From: JACQZO01 sp964512325
Lineage (GTDB): Bacteria > Patescibacteriota > Gracilibacteria > RBG-16-42-10
NCBI GenBank assembly: GCA_964512325.1
Contig: CAZEGN010000005.1
Span: forward strand, 1 to 64,000
Length of the DNA: 64,000 bases
Direction: 5' to 3'
Shown here: one piece after another, positions 17,003 through 25,314 of the stretch
How the letters are laid out: the number at the start of each line of letters is the position of its first letter
How positions within the stretch are numbered: the stretch's first letter is position 1
Translations under genes and position numbers: made by a program
Notes under the pieces: generated by a model
Databases searched by the model: none
Seen by the model: only the letters and a program-made list of their open reading frames with translations
Told to the model about the DNA's origin: nothing

Positions 17003-18142
17003 ATGTCTCAATTACATCCTGACAAAAAGGTCTATTTACATATTACTAGTGTCAAAAAAAAACCTAGTGTTACAGCTAAGGTAAAGGCTGCCTCGGTGCA
17101 AGCTGTGCGTCAAGTAAAACCAGTAATGACATCATTAGTCACCAAAGCGAAGACACTCTTTTCACAGCGTAAGCACTTTGAAGCTGTACGTCCTGAAAAC
17201 AAAGCGAGTTTCTCTTCAAATTCACTGTGGCGTGCATTGCAAAAAAGCGGACGCGAACTGCGACGCAATCCCTTTCGTACTTTGGCTACAATTTTTATTA
17301 TGTCGCTAGTTCTAACGACTATTGGCACAGCTATTTTGGTTAGCTTTATTACTGAGCAAGCTATAAAAATCGTTAATGAAAAACTAGATATTAGCATTGA
17401 GGTGCAGGCTTCCGCCCCACTTGATCAAGTGCAAGCATTGGTGCGTGAAATGCAAATCCTGCCTTCAATTCGTAATATTACTTATATTAGTAAGGAGGAT
17501 GCTTTAGCTGGTTTTCGTACTGACCATCCTGAGTTGACTGGCTTTTTAGATACCTATGATATTTCTAATCCTCTGCCTGCTACCTTGCGCATTAATGTAA
17601 ATGATCCCAAGAATTATCAGCAGGTCATTAATTTTCTCGATCGGGCCGAATATAGTACGCTTATTGATCTCAATAAGGCTCGAGCCAACTTTAGTGAGCG
17701 CGGTCGGATCGAACAGCTGATTTCCATCACTGATACGGTAAAGTACTTTTTGTATTTCTTCATTTCTCTTTTTGTGGGGATTGGGATTTTAATTATTGTA
17801 GCTACTGTACAACTCACATTGCAGCAACGTCGTCGTGAGCTTTCAATTATGCAAGTGGTTGGTGCAAGCTTTAAGCGGATTTTGAGTCCTTTTATTTGGG
17901 AAACCATTGCACTTAGTGTAATTAGCACGATTTGTGCGTTTCTCGTGTTAAGTGCCATTAGTGCTAAGCTCACGCCATTTGCTATTCAATATTTTGATTC
18001 AGAAACAGTAAATATTAGTCGTTATTTGCAAATTAATCTCCTGCCCTTTGCTTTGATCTTACTGGGCAGTGCGATTGCGATTTCTTTAGTAGTGACGCTG
18101 TTAACAGTGTGGCGTAGTCTTAGAACCCAAAAACTGTTTTAG
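17003..18142 (+). CDS. ftsX: cell-division protein FtsX (ABC transporter permease-like)
   Basis: FtsX with FtsE transmits cell-division signals to peptidoglycan hydrolases. The 379-aa protein has an N-terminal cytoplasmic extension of about 85 residues rich in Lys, then SGRELRRNPFRTLATI, a first membrane helix (about 95-120), the outer loop, and three more helices. RRRELSIMQVVGAS between helices 2 and 3 is the FtsX signature. No ftsE lies next to it; upstream is divergent tsaE and downstream the convergent tatD, which it overlaps by 23 bases. Confidence 0.9.
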   Translation: MSQLHPDKKVYLHITSVKKKPSVTAKVKAASVQAVRQVKPVMTSLVTKAKTLFSQRKHFEAVRPENKASFSSNSLWRALQKSGRELRRNPFRTLATIFIMSLVLTTIGTAILVSFITEQAIKIVNEKLDISIEVQASAPLDQVQALVREMQILPSIRNITYISKEDALAGFRTDHPELTGFLDTYDISNPLPATLRINVNDPKNYQQVINFLDRAEYSTLIDLNKARANFSERGRIEQLISITDTVKYFLYFFISLFVGIGILIIVATVQLTLQQRRRELSIMQVVGASFKRILSPFIWETIALSVISTICAFLVLSAISAKLTPFAIQYFDSETVNISRYLQINLLPFALILLGSAIAISLVVTLLTVWRSLRTQKLF

Positions 18143-18887
18143 CATTGCTATATACTTGGGCAGCTAGCTCTTCTACGGAAGTATTGCGCAAGGCTGCAAT
18201 GTGTTTGTATGTTTCTATGATAAACGCTGGCTCTGCTCTTTGGCCTCGATGTTTGCCTGGCGCTAAAAATGGGGAATCGGTTTCGATCAAAAGCGCTTGT
18301 GCAGGAATCAGCGCTGCTGCTTTTTGGAGTGCGTTGGCATTGGCAAAAGTCACAATGCCGCTGAGAGAAATAAAGCCTTTTCGCTCAGCAATCCAGTGCA
18401 CATCATGCTCACTGCCGGTGAAGCAGTGCATAATAAACTGTAGATCGGGGTAATCGCCAATAATTCTTTCGGCATCATTGAAGGCATCGCGAATATGAAA
18501 AACAACAGGTAAGTGATAAGTAAGTGCCAGTTCAATTTGAGCACGCATGACTTTCTCTTGGGCAAGAGGACTATGGCTGTTTTTAAAGTAATCGAGTCCT
18601 GTTTCACCAATAGCGGCTACCTGAGGTAATGACAGATGCTCTTTGATCCAGGCAATGGTGTGAGGTGTCCACTCTTCAATGTGATGGGGGTGTATGCCCA
18701 ATGTAATTTTCTGGTCAGTGAAAAGTGGCAATTGCTCAATGAGCCGTTGATTGGAAATATGATCGTTACCAACCAGCACTACATGTTTAACACCAGCTTC
18801 CTTTGCTCTACTGAGCACGAGCTCGCGATCAGTATCAAATTCTGCCAAGTGTAGATGACAATGTGTGTCGACGAAATTCATGACCAT
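18120..18887 (-). CDS. TatD-family metal-dependent deoxyribonuclease
   Basis: The 255-aa TIM-barrel hydrolase has FVDTHCHLH at the start, GLDYFKN, PVVFHIRDA, MHCFTGS and LIETDSPFL. These supply the conserved metal-binding His, Glu and Asp residues. TatD enzymes are 3'-5' exonucleases acting on DNA repair or RNA ends. The start may be 18887 or the second ATG at 18881. It follows the CAP gene with no gap and overlaps ftsX tail-to-tail. Confidence 0.92.
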   Translation of the reverse strand: MVMNFVDTHCHLHLAEFDTDRELVLSRAKEAGVKHVVLVGNDHISNQRLIEQLPLFTDQKITLGIHPHHIEEWTPHTIAWIKEHLSLPQVAAIGETGLDYFKNSHSPLAQEKVMRAQIELALTYHLPVVFHIRDAFNDAERIIGDYPDLQFIMHCFTGSEHDVHWIAERKGFISLSGIVTFANANALQKAAALIPAQALLIETDSPFLAPGKHRGQRAEPAFIIETYKHIAALRNTSVEELAAQVYSNAKTVFGF

Positions 18888-19628
18888 TCAAATAAGAAAG
18901 CGATCTAACCAATTGCTATAGGCGCGCATATAAAGCACATTGCTTACATAATACTTCTCTTTTTCTTGGGCTTGGATCAGTACATGAAATTCATAGCGTC
19001 CACGTTCTTCGAGTTCAATGCTGAGCAGCACCTTCTTTCCCTTTTGCTGATAGTTAAAACGAAAAGGACGTTGGTATTGCTCTTGGATAGTTAGCTGTTT
19101 GAAAGACTCAAGAATATTGCCGCGTAGGGTAAGAGGCTTGTTTATTTTAAAATACAGCTTTTTGGTATTGATTTGTAAAAAGCGTCGCGCGAAGTTTTGG
19201 GTAAAATAAAATGTCTTATCTTTTGCTTCAATCACCCCAATGCCAACACAATTGAAAGCGGTGTTGAGAATATTAGCCCGATGACCGGGACTTTTCATTA
19301 AGGCATTTTCCGCTTCTTCGGTTACATTTTCATAGCCGCGCATTTTGGCCAGGTTCTCTCCGAATGTAGCATCGGTGATGCCGGCGCCACGAATTCTGTC
19401 TCCAGGGTCACGGTTTTGAGGATCAACATGAGCAAAAAAGTCTTGCTCAGCCATTTGATTGGAATGTGCTCGTGCTACAAGCCTCAAGTCATTTTGCATG
19501 ACTAAAGATTTCAACTTGTGCAATTTTCGATCTGCATTTAACAGGCGCAACATTAACCATTCTTTGCTCTCAAGACTGTCAGGTCTGAATAGCCGATTAA
19601 GACGGTAAAGCAATTCGTCTTTCCACAT
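18888..19628 (-). CDS. CAP (SCP/PR-1) domain protein
   Basis: The 246-aa protein carries a CAP domain at about 25-145: ARAHSNQMAEQDFFAHVDP, FGENLAKM, ALMKSPGHRANILN, and FNCVGIGVIE. Bacterial CAP proteins are usually secreted. This one has no signal peptide from the annotated start (MWKDELLYRLNRLF), so it may be cytoplasmic or exported by another route. The C-terminal 100 residues form a beta-rich domain I do not recognise. It ends in TGA two bases before tatD. Confidence 0.8.
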   Translation of the reverse strand: MWKDELLYRLNRLFRPDSLESKEWLMLRLLNADRKLHKLKSLVMQNDLRLVARAHSNQMAEQDFFAHVDPQNRDPGDRIRGAGITDATFGENLAKMRGYENVTEEAENALMKSPGHRANILNTAFNCVGIGVIEAKDKTFYFTQNFARRFLQINTKKLYFKINKPLTLRGNILESFKQLTIQEQYQRPFRFNYQQKGKKVLLSIELEERGRYEFHVLIQAQEKEKYYVSNVLYMRAYSNWLDRFLI

Positions 19629-19630
19629 AA

Positions 19631-20692
19631 TTAAGCATCAAGGTTAGCTTGCTCCTCTGCTAACGCTAATGCTTCAATAATATCTCCAATATCCCCTTCC
19701 ATTCTCTGGGTAATGCCTGACCAGCTTTGCTGAATACGGTGATCGGTAATTCTATCCTGCGGGAAATTGTAGGTGCGAATTTTTTCACTACGATCTCCTG
19801 TGCCAATTTGAGAGCGACGCATATTGGTACGCTCATTATTGAGTCGTTCAATTTCTTGCGCCAATAAACGTGAGCGCAGTACCTTCAATGCCTTCGCCTT
19901 GTTCTTCTGTTGTGATTTCTCATCCTGACAGCTTACTACCGTATTAGTGGGAATGTGGGTAATACGCACCGCTGAATCAGTTGTGTTAACACTCTGTCCG
20001 CCATGACCGCCGGCGCGAAAAACATCAATGCGCAAATCTTCATTGCGAATCTCCACATCAGCTTCTTCGGCTTCTGGTAGCACTGAAACCGTGGCAGTAG
20101 AGGTGTGAATACGCCCCGCACCTTCAGTGGTAGGCACACGCTGCACGCGATGAACACCACTTTCATGGCGCAGTTTGCCATATGCACCTTGTCCTTTGAT
20201 CAGCACAGACGCTTCTTTTACGCCGCCGGATTCGCTATGGCTCATGTGCATTAGTTCCGCTTTCCAACCATGTGCCTCACCATACTTGGTGTACATGCGT
20301 AACAAGTCAGAACCAAAAAGAGCGGCCTCATCGCCACCAGTGCCGGCGCGAATTTCTAAAATGATATTTTTGTCATCATTAGGATCTTTCGGAATGAGTA
20401 GCCTTTTTAGGTCAGCTTCTAATCGTACTTGCTCATCTTTTAGTGATCGCAACTCTTCTTCAGCCATTTCTACCATGGCATCATCATTCTTATCATTAGC
20501 AAGCGCAGCAGTCTCAGCTTGTTGCTTATGGTTGTTTTCAAGTTGAGTTGCAACTTCAAGCGTAGCCGCTAGTTCAGCATGTCTCCGTGCTACTAAACCA
20601 TGCTTTTTTCTATCCTTGAAGATCTCAGGATCAGCCAGCTGCGCCTCAAGATCAGCAAACTCCTGACGTAGAGCCGCAATCTTTTCTAGCAT
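19631..20692 (-). CDS. prfA: peptide chain release factor 1
   Basis: RF1 ends translation at UAA and UAG. The 353-aa protein has the catalytic GGQ in GGHGGQSVNTTDSAVR and the class-I release factor frame ILEIRAGTGGDEAALF. The codon-recognition tripeptide position reads PTT (RVPTTEGAGR), where the usual RF1 motif is P-A/V-T. It is RF1 and not RF2, which would have SPF. RF2 is not in the window but must exist if UGA stops are used as seen. It lies 9 bases after rpmE. Confidence 0.95.
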   Translation of the reverse strand: MLEKIAALRQEFADLEAQLADPEIFKDRKKHGLVARRHAELAATLEVATQLENNHKQQAETAALANDKNDDAMVEMAEEELRSLKDEQVRLEADLKRLLIPKDPNDDKNIILEIRAGTGGDEAALFGSDLLRMYTKYGEAHGWKAELMHMSHSESGGVKEASVLIKGQGAYGKLRHESGVHRVQRVPTTEGAGRIHTSTATVSVLPEAEEADVEIRNEDLRIDVFRAGGHGGQSVNTTDSAVRITHIPTNTVVSCQDEKSQQKNKAKALKVLRSRLLAQEIERLNNERTNMRRSQIGTGDRSEKIRTYNFPQDRITDHRIQQSWSGITQRMEGDIGDIIEALALAEEQANLDA

Positions 20693-20701
20693 ACTGATTG
20701 A

Positions 20702-21013
20702 TTATTTTTTCTTCGCTGCTTTCTTTGCTGGAGCTTTAGTCTTTGGCTTTTCTGAAGCAGAGCTTAACTCTTCTTCAGCGGTTGGATCTTGTACTTTCTC
20801 TTGTTTTGCTTTTGCAGCAGCTTCACGTTGGCGGAATTTGTCTACGCGACCAGCATTGTCAAGAATCTTTTGCTTGCCTGTATAAAAAGGATGACAAGCT
20901 GAACATACTTCAGTATTAAGTTCAGCAAGAGTAGAACCTACGTCATAAGTGGCGCCACAAACACATTTCGCAGTTACCTTTGAGTGATACTCAGGATGGA
21001 TGCCTGTTTTCAT
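20702..21013 (-). CDS. rpmE: 50S ribosomal protein L31, zinc-binding type
   Basis: The protein from ATG 21013 starts MKTGIHPEYHSKVTAKC and has the four zinc cysteines (KCVCG and EVCSACHPFYTG). About 35 residues more than a typical L31 form a C-terminal Lys/Ala/Glu-rich tail ending KAPAKKAAKKK, probably disordered and RNA-binding. An upstream in-frame ATG (21028) is unlikely because family proteins begin at MKTGIHP. Confidence 0.94.
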   Translation of the reverse strand: MKTGIHPEYHSKVTAKCVCGATYDVGSTLAELNTEVCSACHPFYTGKQKILDNAGRVDKFRQREAAAKAKQEKVQDPTAEEELSSASEKPKTKAPAKKAAKKK

Positions 21014-21400
21014 AAAAACATTAAACAAATAATGAACGGATGTACTTTAGTGAGATGTGAGCTGTTTGTCAAAAGCGGAATTCGGAAAGCGGAGTGCGGA
21101 ATTAAAAAAAACGAGATCTGAAAGGTAGAGAGGCGTAACTTGAGGAAACAGCCATTCATCTTCTTCTCTCTGTCATCCTGGGCATAAGCCAGCCCTCATT
21201 CCTCTTTTTCATCTTGAGCTTGCCGAAAGATCTTGCCGGATGCAGTTGAACGCTCCATGAACCGCTATCGTTGCCTAGAGCTTACATCTGCAGGATCCCT
21301 CCACGGAAGTCGGGATGACGAAAAAGAAGGGAGGAAGGAGGGTGAAAGAGAAGAGATGTGATAGGGCAGCAGGATTGAAAAGAGGGGATTTTTTCGCTTT
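21014..21400. other. intergenic region rpmE / pgk, mostly repeat
   Basis: A 387-base gap. It holds repeat copy B (21075-21318) and a purine-rich tract at about 21320-21375. I see no gene and no clear terminator in it. Confidence 0.7.
21075..21318 (+). repeat. dispersed modular repeat, copy B
   Basis: It starts GCGGAATTCGGAAAGCGGAG and TGCGGAATT. After a spacer the core reads CATCTTGAGCTTGCCGAAAG, GGATGCAGTTGAACGCTCCA, TGAACCGCTATCGTTGCC and ends GCAGGATCCCTCCACGGAAG plus TCGGGATG. It has the same orientation as copies A and D; the core of copy C is inverted. Confidence 0.8.
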
Positions 21401-22531
21401 TTATTCAATTTGTGTGCTGTGTGCTATTTGAGAGTGTCTAATTGCATCTATTCCTACTAGAGTCTCTTTTGCTAAAAACTCTAGCATGGCGCTGCCGCCG
21501 AGTGAGAGAAAGCTGATTTCTGTCAGTTCAGAAAATGATTGCAAGGCGGTGAGTGTATCGCCTCCTCCTATAATGCTTTTGGCATGGCTCTGTGTAATGG
21601 CTTGAAGTATGGCGTGATTGCCTTTGTTAAAAGTGTTTACTTCATACTTCCCCATTGGCCCTGCCCACACGACAGTTTTGCTTTTAGCAATATACGAGCT
21701 GAAAAGCTCTATTGTTTTAGGACCAATATCAAGTCTAGCCTGATTGTCAGATGCATAATCCAATGGCAAAACAATTTTGTGAGCATGGGCGTCTTTGAGC
21801 AAGGTTGCACATGTTTCAACCATGCTTTCCTCTATCAAGGAATTTTTGACACTCTCCCCTCTTGCCGCTGCAAAGGTGTTGGCGCTAGCTCCACCAATGA
21901 GGACATAATCAACGATGGGTAATAAGTGGACTAGCGTGGCAATTTTATCTGAAACTTTTTTCCCACCAATAATGAGACAGGTTGGCCTTGCCGGGTGGTG
22001 TAAAATGCTACTGAGATTGTCAATTTCTCGGGTGAAAGCAGGGCCAGCAAAGCTGGGCAGTACTTTGGGTAAGCCTGTTATGGAAGCATGGCTGCGGTGG
22101 CTTACTGAAAAAGCGTCGTTTACATAGATGTCTCCCCAAGTTGCTAAGACTTTTACAAAGTCGGGAGTATTGTTTTCTTCACCTGGCCAAAAGCGTAGAT
22201 TTTCTAAGAGCGTCACCGACTGTTGTGGGTGTTTGTCATTAAAGGTTACTAACTGAATATCTACTCCTAATAATTCTTGCAGTTCAGGCAGCAAAGGCTG
22301 GAATGATTGTTGCTGCTCGAACTGGCCTTGAGGTTGGCCGAGATGGGCTAGCAAAACTAGCTGACACTGTTTCTCGAGCAGAAACTTAATTGTTGCCTTG
22401 TGATTGAGAATTCTTCTGGTGTCGAGGATTTTCCCTCGAGCTGTCACAGGCACATTAAAGTCCACTCTTAATAAAACTCTTTTGTTGGTAGGGAAATTAC
22501 TGGTGAGCTGTGGCAAAGAAGACTTATTCAT
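21401..22531 (-). CDS. pgk: phosphoglycerate kinase
   Basis: PGK makes ATP from 1,3-bisphosphoglycerate. At 376 aa it is slightly shorter than usual. Seen: RVLLRVDFNVPV, LLENLRFWPGEE, VNDAFSVSHRSHAS, LIIGGKKVSDKI, VVWAGPMGKYE and SIIGGGDT. The substrate loop reads HLGQPQG where most PGKs have HLGRPKG, so the arginine that normally contacts 3-phosphoglycerate is Gln. Its ATG overlaps the gap stop by 8 bases (ATGAATAA). Confidence 0.95.
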   Translation of the reverse strand: MNKSSLPQLTSNFPTNKRVLLRVDFNVPVTARGKILDTRRILNHKATIKFLLEKQCQLVLLAHLGQPQGQFEQQQSFQPLLPELQELLGVDIQLVTFNDKHPQQSVTLLENLRFWPGEENNTPDFVKVLATWGDIYVNDAFSVSHRSHASITGLPKVLPSFAGPAFTREIDNLSSILHHPARPTCLIIGGKKVSDKIATLVHLLPIVDYVLIGGASANTFAAARGESVKNSLIEESMVETCATLLKDAHAHKIVLPLDYASDNQARLDIGPKTIELFSSYIAKSKTVVWAGPMGKYEVNTFNKGNHAILQAITQSHAKSIIGGGDTLTALQSFSELTEISFLSLGGSAMLEFLAKETLVGIDAIRHSQIAHSTQIE

Positions 22532-23546
22532 GCTCCGCTAGTTTTTGGCCCACAAAGTTTGCCAAATCTACCAGTCTTTGGGTGTATCCCCATTCATTAT
22601 CATACCAGGCTACAATACTAACCAGATGTTTGCCGATGACATCAGTGAATTGAGCATCAATAGTGGCAGAGTGTGTATCGCCTTTAAAATCAGAAGACAC
22701 TAAAGGCTCATAGCTTACTGCAATATACTTTTTCATTTCATGGCGACTAGCACGCTCAAAGAGATGGTTGATTTGCTCCTTTGTGGTCGCTTTTTCAAGT
22801 GTTGCCACGAGATAAAGCAGCGACACTGTACTGGTTGGTACACGTAAAGCAATGCCGTCAATTTTTCCTTTAAGCGCAGGAATAACATCGGTTGTTGCTA
22901 GCGCTGCGCCAGTAGTGGTTGGTACAATATTATCAGCTGCTGCTCGAGCGCGACGCAAATCATGGGGATGGGAATTGTCTAGCAAGTTCTGATCGCTGGT
23001 ATATGCGTGTGTGGTGCTCATATGAGCACTTTCAATGCCATACGCTTGATGGAGAATATGTACTATAGGTGTCAAGCAGTTGGTTGTACAAGAAGCATTG
23101 GCAATGACATGTTGTGTGTCAGGATTGTACTGGTCTTCATTGACCCCCATCACAAAAGTGCCGTCTACCCCTTTTCCGGGAGCAGAAATAATCACTTTTT
23201 TCACTCCACCCTGCAAATGTTTGGCAGCATTTTCTTTGTCAGTAAAAGCTCCTGAGCATTCAATGACCAGGTCCACTTTCGCTTCCTCCCAGGGAATTAA
23301 GGCGGGATCCATGACTTTATAAACGGCAATTTTATTGCCGTCGACTGTAATGCTGTGCTCGTCATGACTAACATCGCTAGCAAAGAGACCATAATTGGAG
23401 TCGTGTTTTAAAAGAAAAGCATGTGATTCCGGATTTGAGCCTGAATTAATGGCAACAACTTGAAGCAAAGGATGATTAGTCAGACTGCGCATGAGTAGTC
23501 TGCCAATTCTGCCAAATCCGTTAATTCCTACGCGAATCGCTTTCAT
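22524..23546 (-). CDS. gap: glyceraldehyde-3-phosphate dehydrogenase
   Basis: The 340-aa enzyme oxidises glyceraldehyde-3-phosphate to 1,3-bisphosphoglycerate. Seen: GINGFGRIGR (Rossmann), the catalytic ASCTTNC, WYDNEWGYTQRL. The cofactor pocket reads AINSGSNPES where NAD-specific enzymes have an Asp after IN, and DNSHPHDLRRAR where NAD enzymes have Leu-Pro before the His. Both changes point towards NADP use. It is the promoter-proximal gene of gap-pgk. Confidence 0.95.
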   Translation of the reverse strand: MKAIRVGINGFGRIGRLLMRSLTNHPLLQVVAINSGSNPESHAFLLKHDSNYGLFASDVSHDEHSITVDGNKIAVYKVMDPALIPWEEAKVDLVIECSGAFTDKENAAKHLQGGVKKVIISAPGKGVDGTFVMGVNEDQYNPDTQHVIANASCTTNCLTPIVHILHQAYGIESAHMSTTHAYTSDQNLLDNSHPHDLRRARAAADNIVPTTTGAALATTDVIPALKGKIDGIALRVPTSTVSLLYLVATLEKATTKEQINHLFERASRHEMKKYIAVSYEPLVSSDFKGDTHSATIDAQFTDVIGKHLVSIVAWYDNEWGYTQRLVDLANFVGQKLAEHE

Positions 23547-23566
23547 ATGTGTGTTTATATCAGTTA

Positions 23567-23575
23567 ATTATAGCA
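23567..23575 (-). promoter_or_regulatory. extended -10 promoter of gap-pgk
   Basis: The minus strand reads TGCTATAAT, an extended -10 with a perfect TATAAT and a weak -35 (TTCCGC) 17 bases upstream. The gap ATG is about 20 bases further on, giving a short leader. Confidence 0.6.
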
Positions 23576-23696
23576 GAATTGAAGAGAATGCGGAACTGCA
23601 AATGATCATAATAAGGGCTTCCCTTTTCTTCGGCGTATGCGAGGGGCAAGTTTTGGACTTTTAACTTAATCTTTTCGCTTTCTTGAGGTCTGTTCC

Positions 23697-23725
23697 TTGA
23701 CTTTGTTGTTTGGTGTCTGTAGTCT
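23697..23725 (+). promoter_or_regulatory. promoter-like -35/-10 of the rpsB-tsf block
   Basis: TTGACT (23697-23702) and TAGTCT (23720-23725) are 17 bases apart. Transcription from here would give a leader of about 105 bases before rpsB. Confidence 0.45.
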
Positions 23726-23769
23726 AGTTGTGCTTTATAAACCAGTGGTTAGCTGGATTGTTCCAACCT

Positions 23770-23796
23770 CAGCATGCAAGTATTGGCTTAATGCTG
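23770..23796 (+). promoter_or_regulatory. hairpin in the rpsB leader
   Basis: CAGCAT (23770-23775) pairs with ATGCTG (23791-23796) over a 15-base loop, between the presumed promoter and the rpsB ATG. Many bacteria control rpsB through an S2-binding leader; whether this is one is unknown. Apart from this and the promoter, the gap 23576-23839 shows nothing. Confidence 0.35.
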
Positions 23797-23839
23797 CTAG
23801 GAATAAAGTGATAGCTAACTGCATTAACCCTAAGGTTCT

Positions 23840-24682
23840 ATGTCAATCTCTATGCAAGACCTGCTAACGGCAGGTGTTCACTTTGGTCATCGCACACAAA
23901 GATGGAATCCTAAAATGAAATCATATCTCTATGGTAAGAGAAATGGTATTCATATTTTTGATTTGGAGCAGACTGCTCATGCGCTTAATAATGCATTGCA
24001 GTTTCTTTATAATCAGGCTTCAATTGGTAAAACTATTTTGTTTGTGAGCACTAAGAATCAAACCGTTGAGATTCTTCCTGCTGCCGCAAATGAGGCACAT
24101 GTTCCTTACTTGGCTAATCGTTGGCCAGGAGGCTTTTTGACCAACTTTTCTACCATTAAAAAGCGTATTCAGTATTTGATTTCTTTGGAGGAAAATGCGG
24201 AAAGTGGTGAATTAACCAAGAAATATACAAAGAAAGAGGCACTGATGTTTAAGCGTACTATTAGCAAATTAAATGAGGTGCTTATTGGTGTGAAAACTTT
24301 GAAGAACTTGCCGGATGTTGTGTTTGTAGCTGACGCTGTTCGTGATCGTCTTGCTATTACTGAAGCTAAGAAAATGAAGATTCCAGTAGTAGCTATTTGT
24401 GATTCTAATTCTGACCCTGATGGAATTGATTATGTTATTCCTGGCAATGATGATGCTTTGGGCTCTTTGAAGCTCATTATCACTGCTGCTAGTGAGGCAA
24501 TTCAGGAGGGGCGTAAGGCGTATCGTCCTGCTGGCAATGAGGAGGCACAAAAGAGACCGTCAACTGCAAAGAATGCTAAGCCTATTGATCAGCTGGAAAT
24601 TTCCGCTGATGTGATGGCTGAAAAAGATGAGGCTGAGAAACCAGCTGCTAAGAAAAAGGCTGCACCAAAAAGCAAAAAATAG
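23840..24682 (+). CDS. rpsB: 30S ribosomal protein S2
   Basis: The 280-aa protein has GVHFGHRTQRWNPKM, YGKRNGIHIFDL, RWPGGFLTNF, PDVVFVADA and CDSNSDPDGIDYVIPGNDDA, all diagnostic of S2. About 45 extra C-terminal residues are Lys/Ala/Glu-rich and end KKKAAPKSKK, comparable to the tail on L31 here. It heads the block rpsB-tsf-cyclophilin-frr-rseP. Confidence 0.97.
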   Translation: MSISMQDLLTAGVHFGHRTQRWNPKMKSYLYGKRNGIHIFDLEQTAHALNNALQFLYNQASIGKTILFVSTKNQTVEILPAAANEAHVPYLANRWPGGFLTNFSTIKKRIQYLISLEENAESGELTKKYTKKEALMFKRTISKLNEVLIGVKTLKNLPDVVFVADAVRDRLAITEAKKMKIPVVAICDSNSDPDGIDYVIPGNDDALGSLKLIITAASEAIQEGRKAYRPAGNEEAQKRPSTAKNAKPIDQLEISADVMAEKDEAEKPAAKKKAAPKSKK

Positions 24683-24718
24683 TTTGGTGTCGTAATTTTT
24701 TACTTTACTACAACTTTT

Positions 24719-25312
24719 ATGGCTATTACTTCACAACAAGTTAATGAACTTCGACAAAAAACTGGGCTGGGCATGATGGATTGCAAAAAGGCATTAGAAG
24801 AAAGTAACGGCGATCAAGAAAAAGCGATTGAGATTTTGCGCAAAAAAGGCATTGCTAAGGCCGGAGAAAAGGCTTCACGTACAGCAGCAATGGGACTCGT
24901 GGTGTCATATATTCATTCTAATAACACGGTTGGTACTTTAGTAGAGATTAATTGCGAGACTGACTTTGTGGCACGTACAGAAAACTTCCAAAATTTTTGT
25001 CGTGACATTGCTATGCATGTGGCAGCGGCGAATCCACTTTATCTGACTCCAGATGAAGTGCCTGCGTCTTTGCTTGAAAAAGAGGCTGAGATTTATGCTG
25101 AGCAAATGAAGAATGAAAATAAGCCGGCTGAGATTATTAAGAAGATTGTAGATGCTAAGCTTGAGAAGTTTAAAAATGAGTCTGCACTGATTATGCAGCC
25201 TTTCGTTAAGAATCCTGAAATCACAATCAATGATTACGTTAAAGAAATGATTGGTAAAACTGGTGAAAATATTCAAATCCGCCGCTTTGCTCGTTTTTCT
25301 TTAAACGCTTAA
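24719..25312 (+). CDS. tsf: elongation factor Ts
   Basis: EF-Ts is the nucleotide-exchange factor of EF-Tu. The 197-aa protein begins with the UBA-like domain (VNELRQKTGLGMMDCKKALE) and has EINCETDFVARTENF, the EF-Tu contact region. It is short compared with 280-aa EF-Ts of Proteobacteria, with only one compact core domain, as is usual in reduced genomes. It is followed two bases later by the cyclophilin gene. Confidence 0.96.
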   Translation: MAITSQQVNELRQKTGLGMMDCKKALEESNGDQEKAIEILRKKGIAKAGEKASRTAAMGLVVSYIHSNNTVGTLVEINCETDFVARTENFQNFCRDIAMHVAAANPLYLTPDEVPASLLEKEAEIYAEQMKNENKPAEIIKKIVDAKLEKFKNESALIMQPFVKNPEITINDYVKEMIGKTGENIQIRRFARFSLNA

Positions 25313-25314
25313 TC

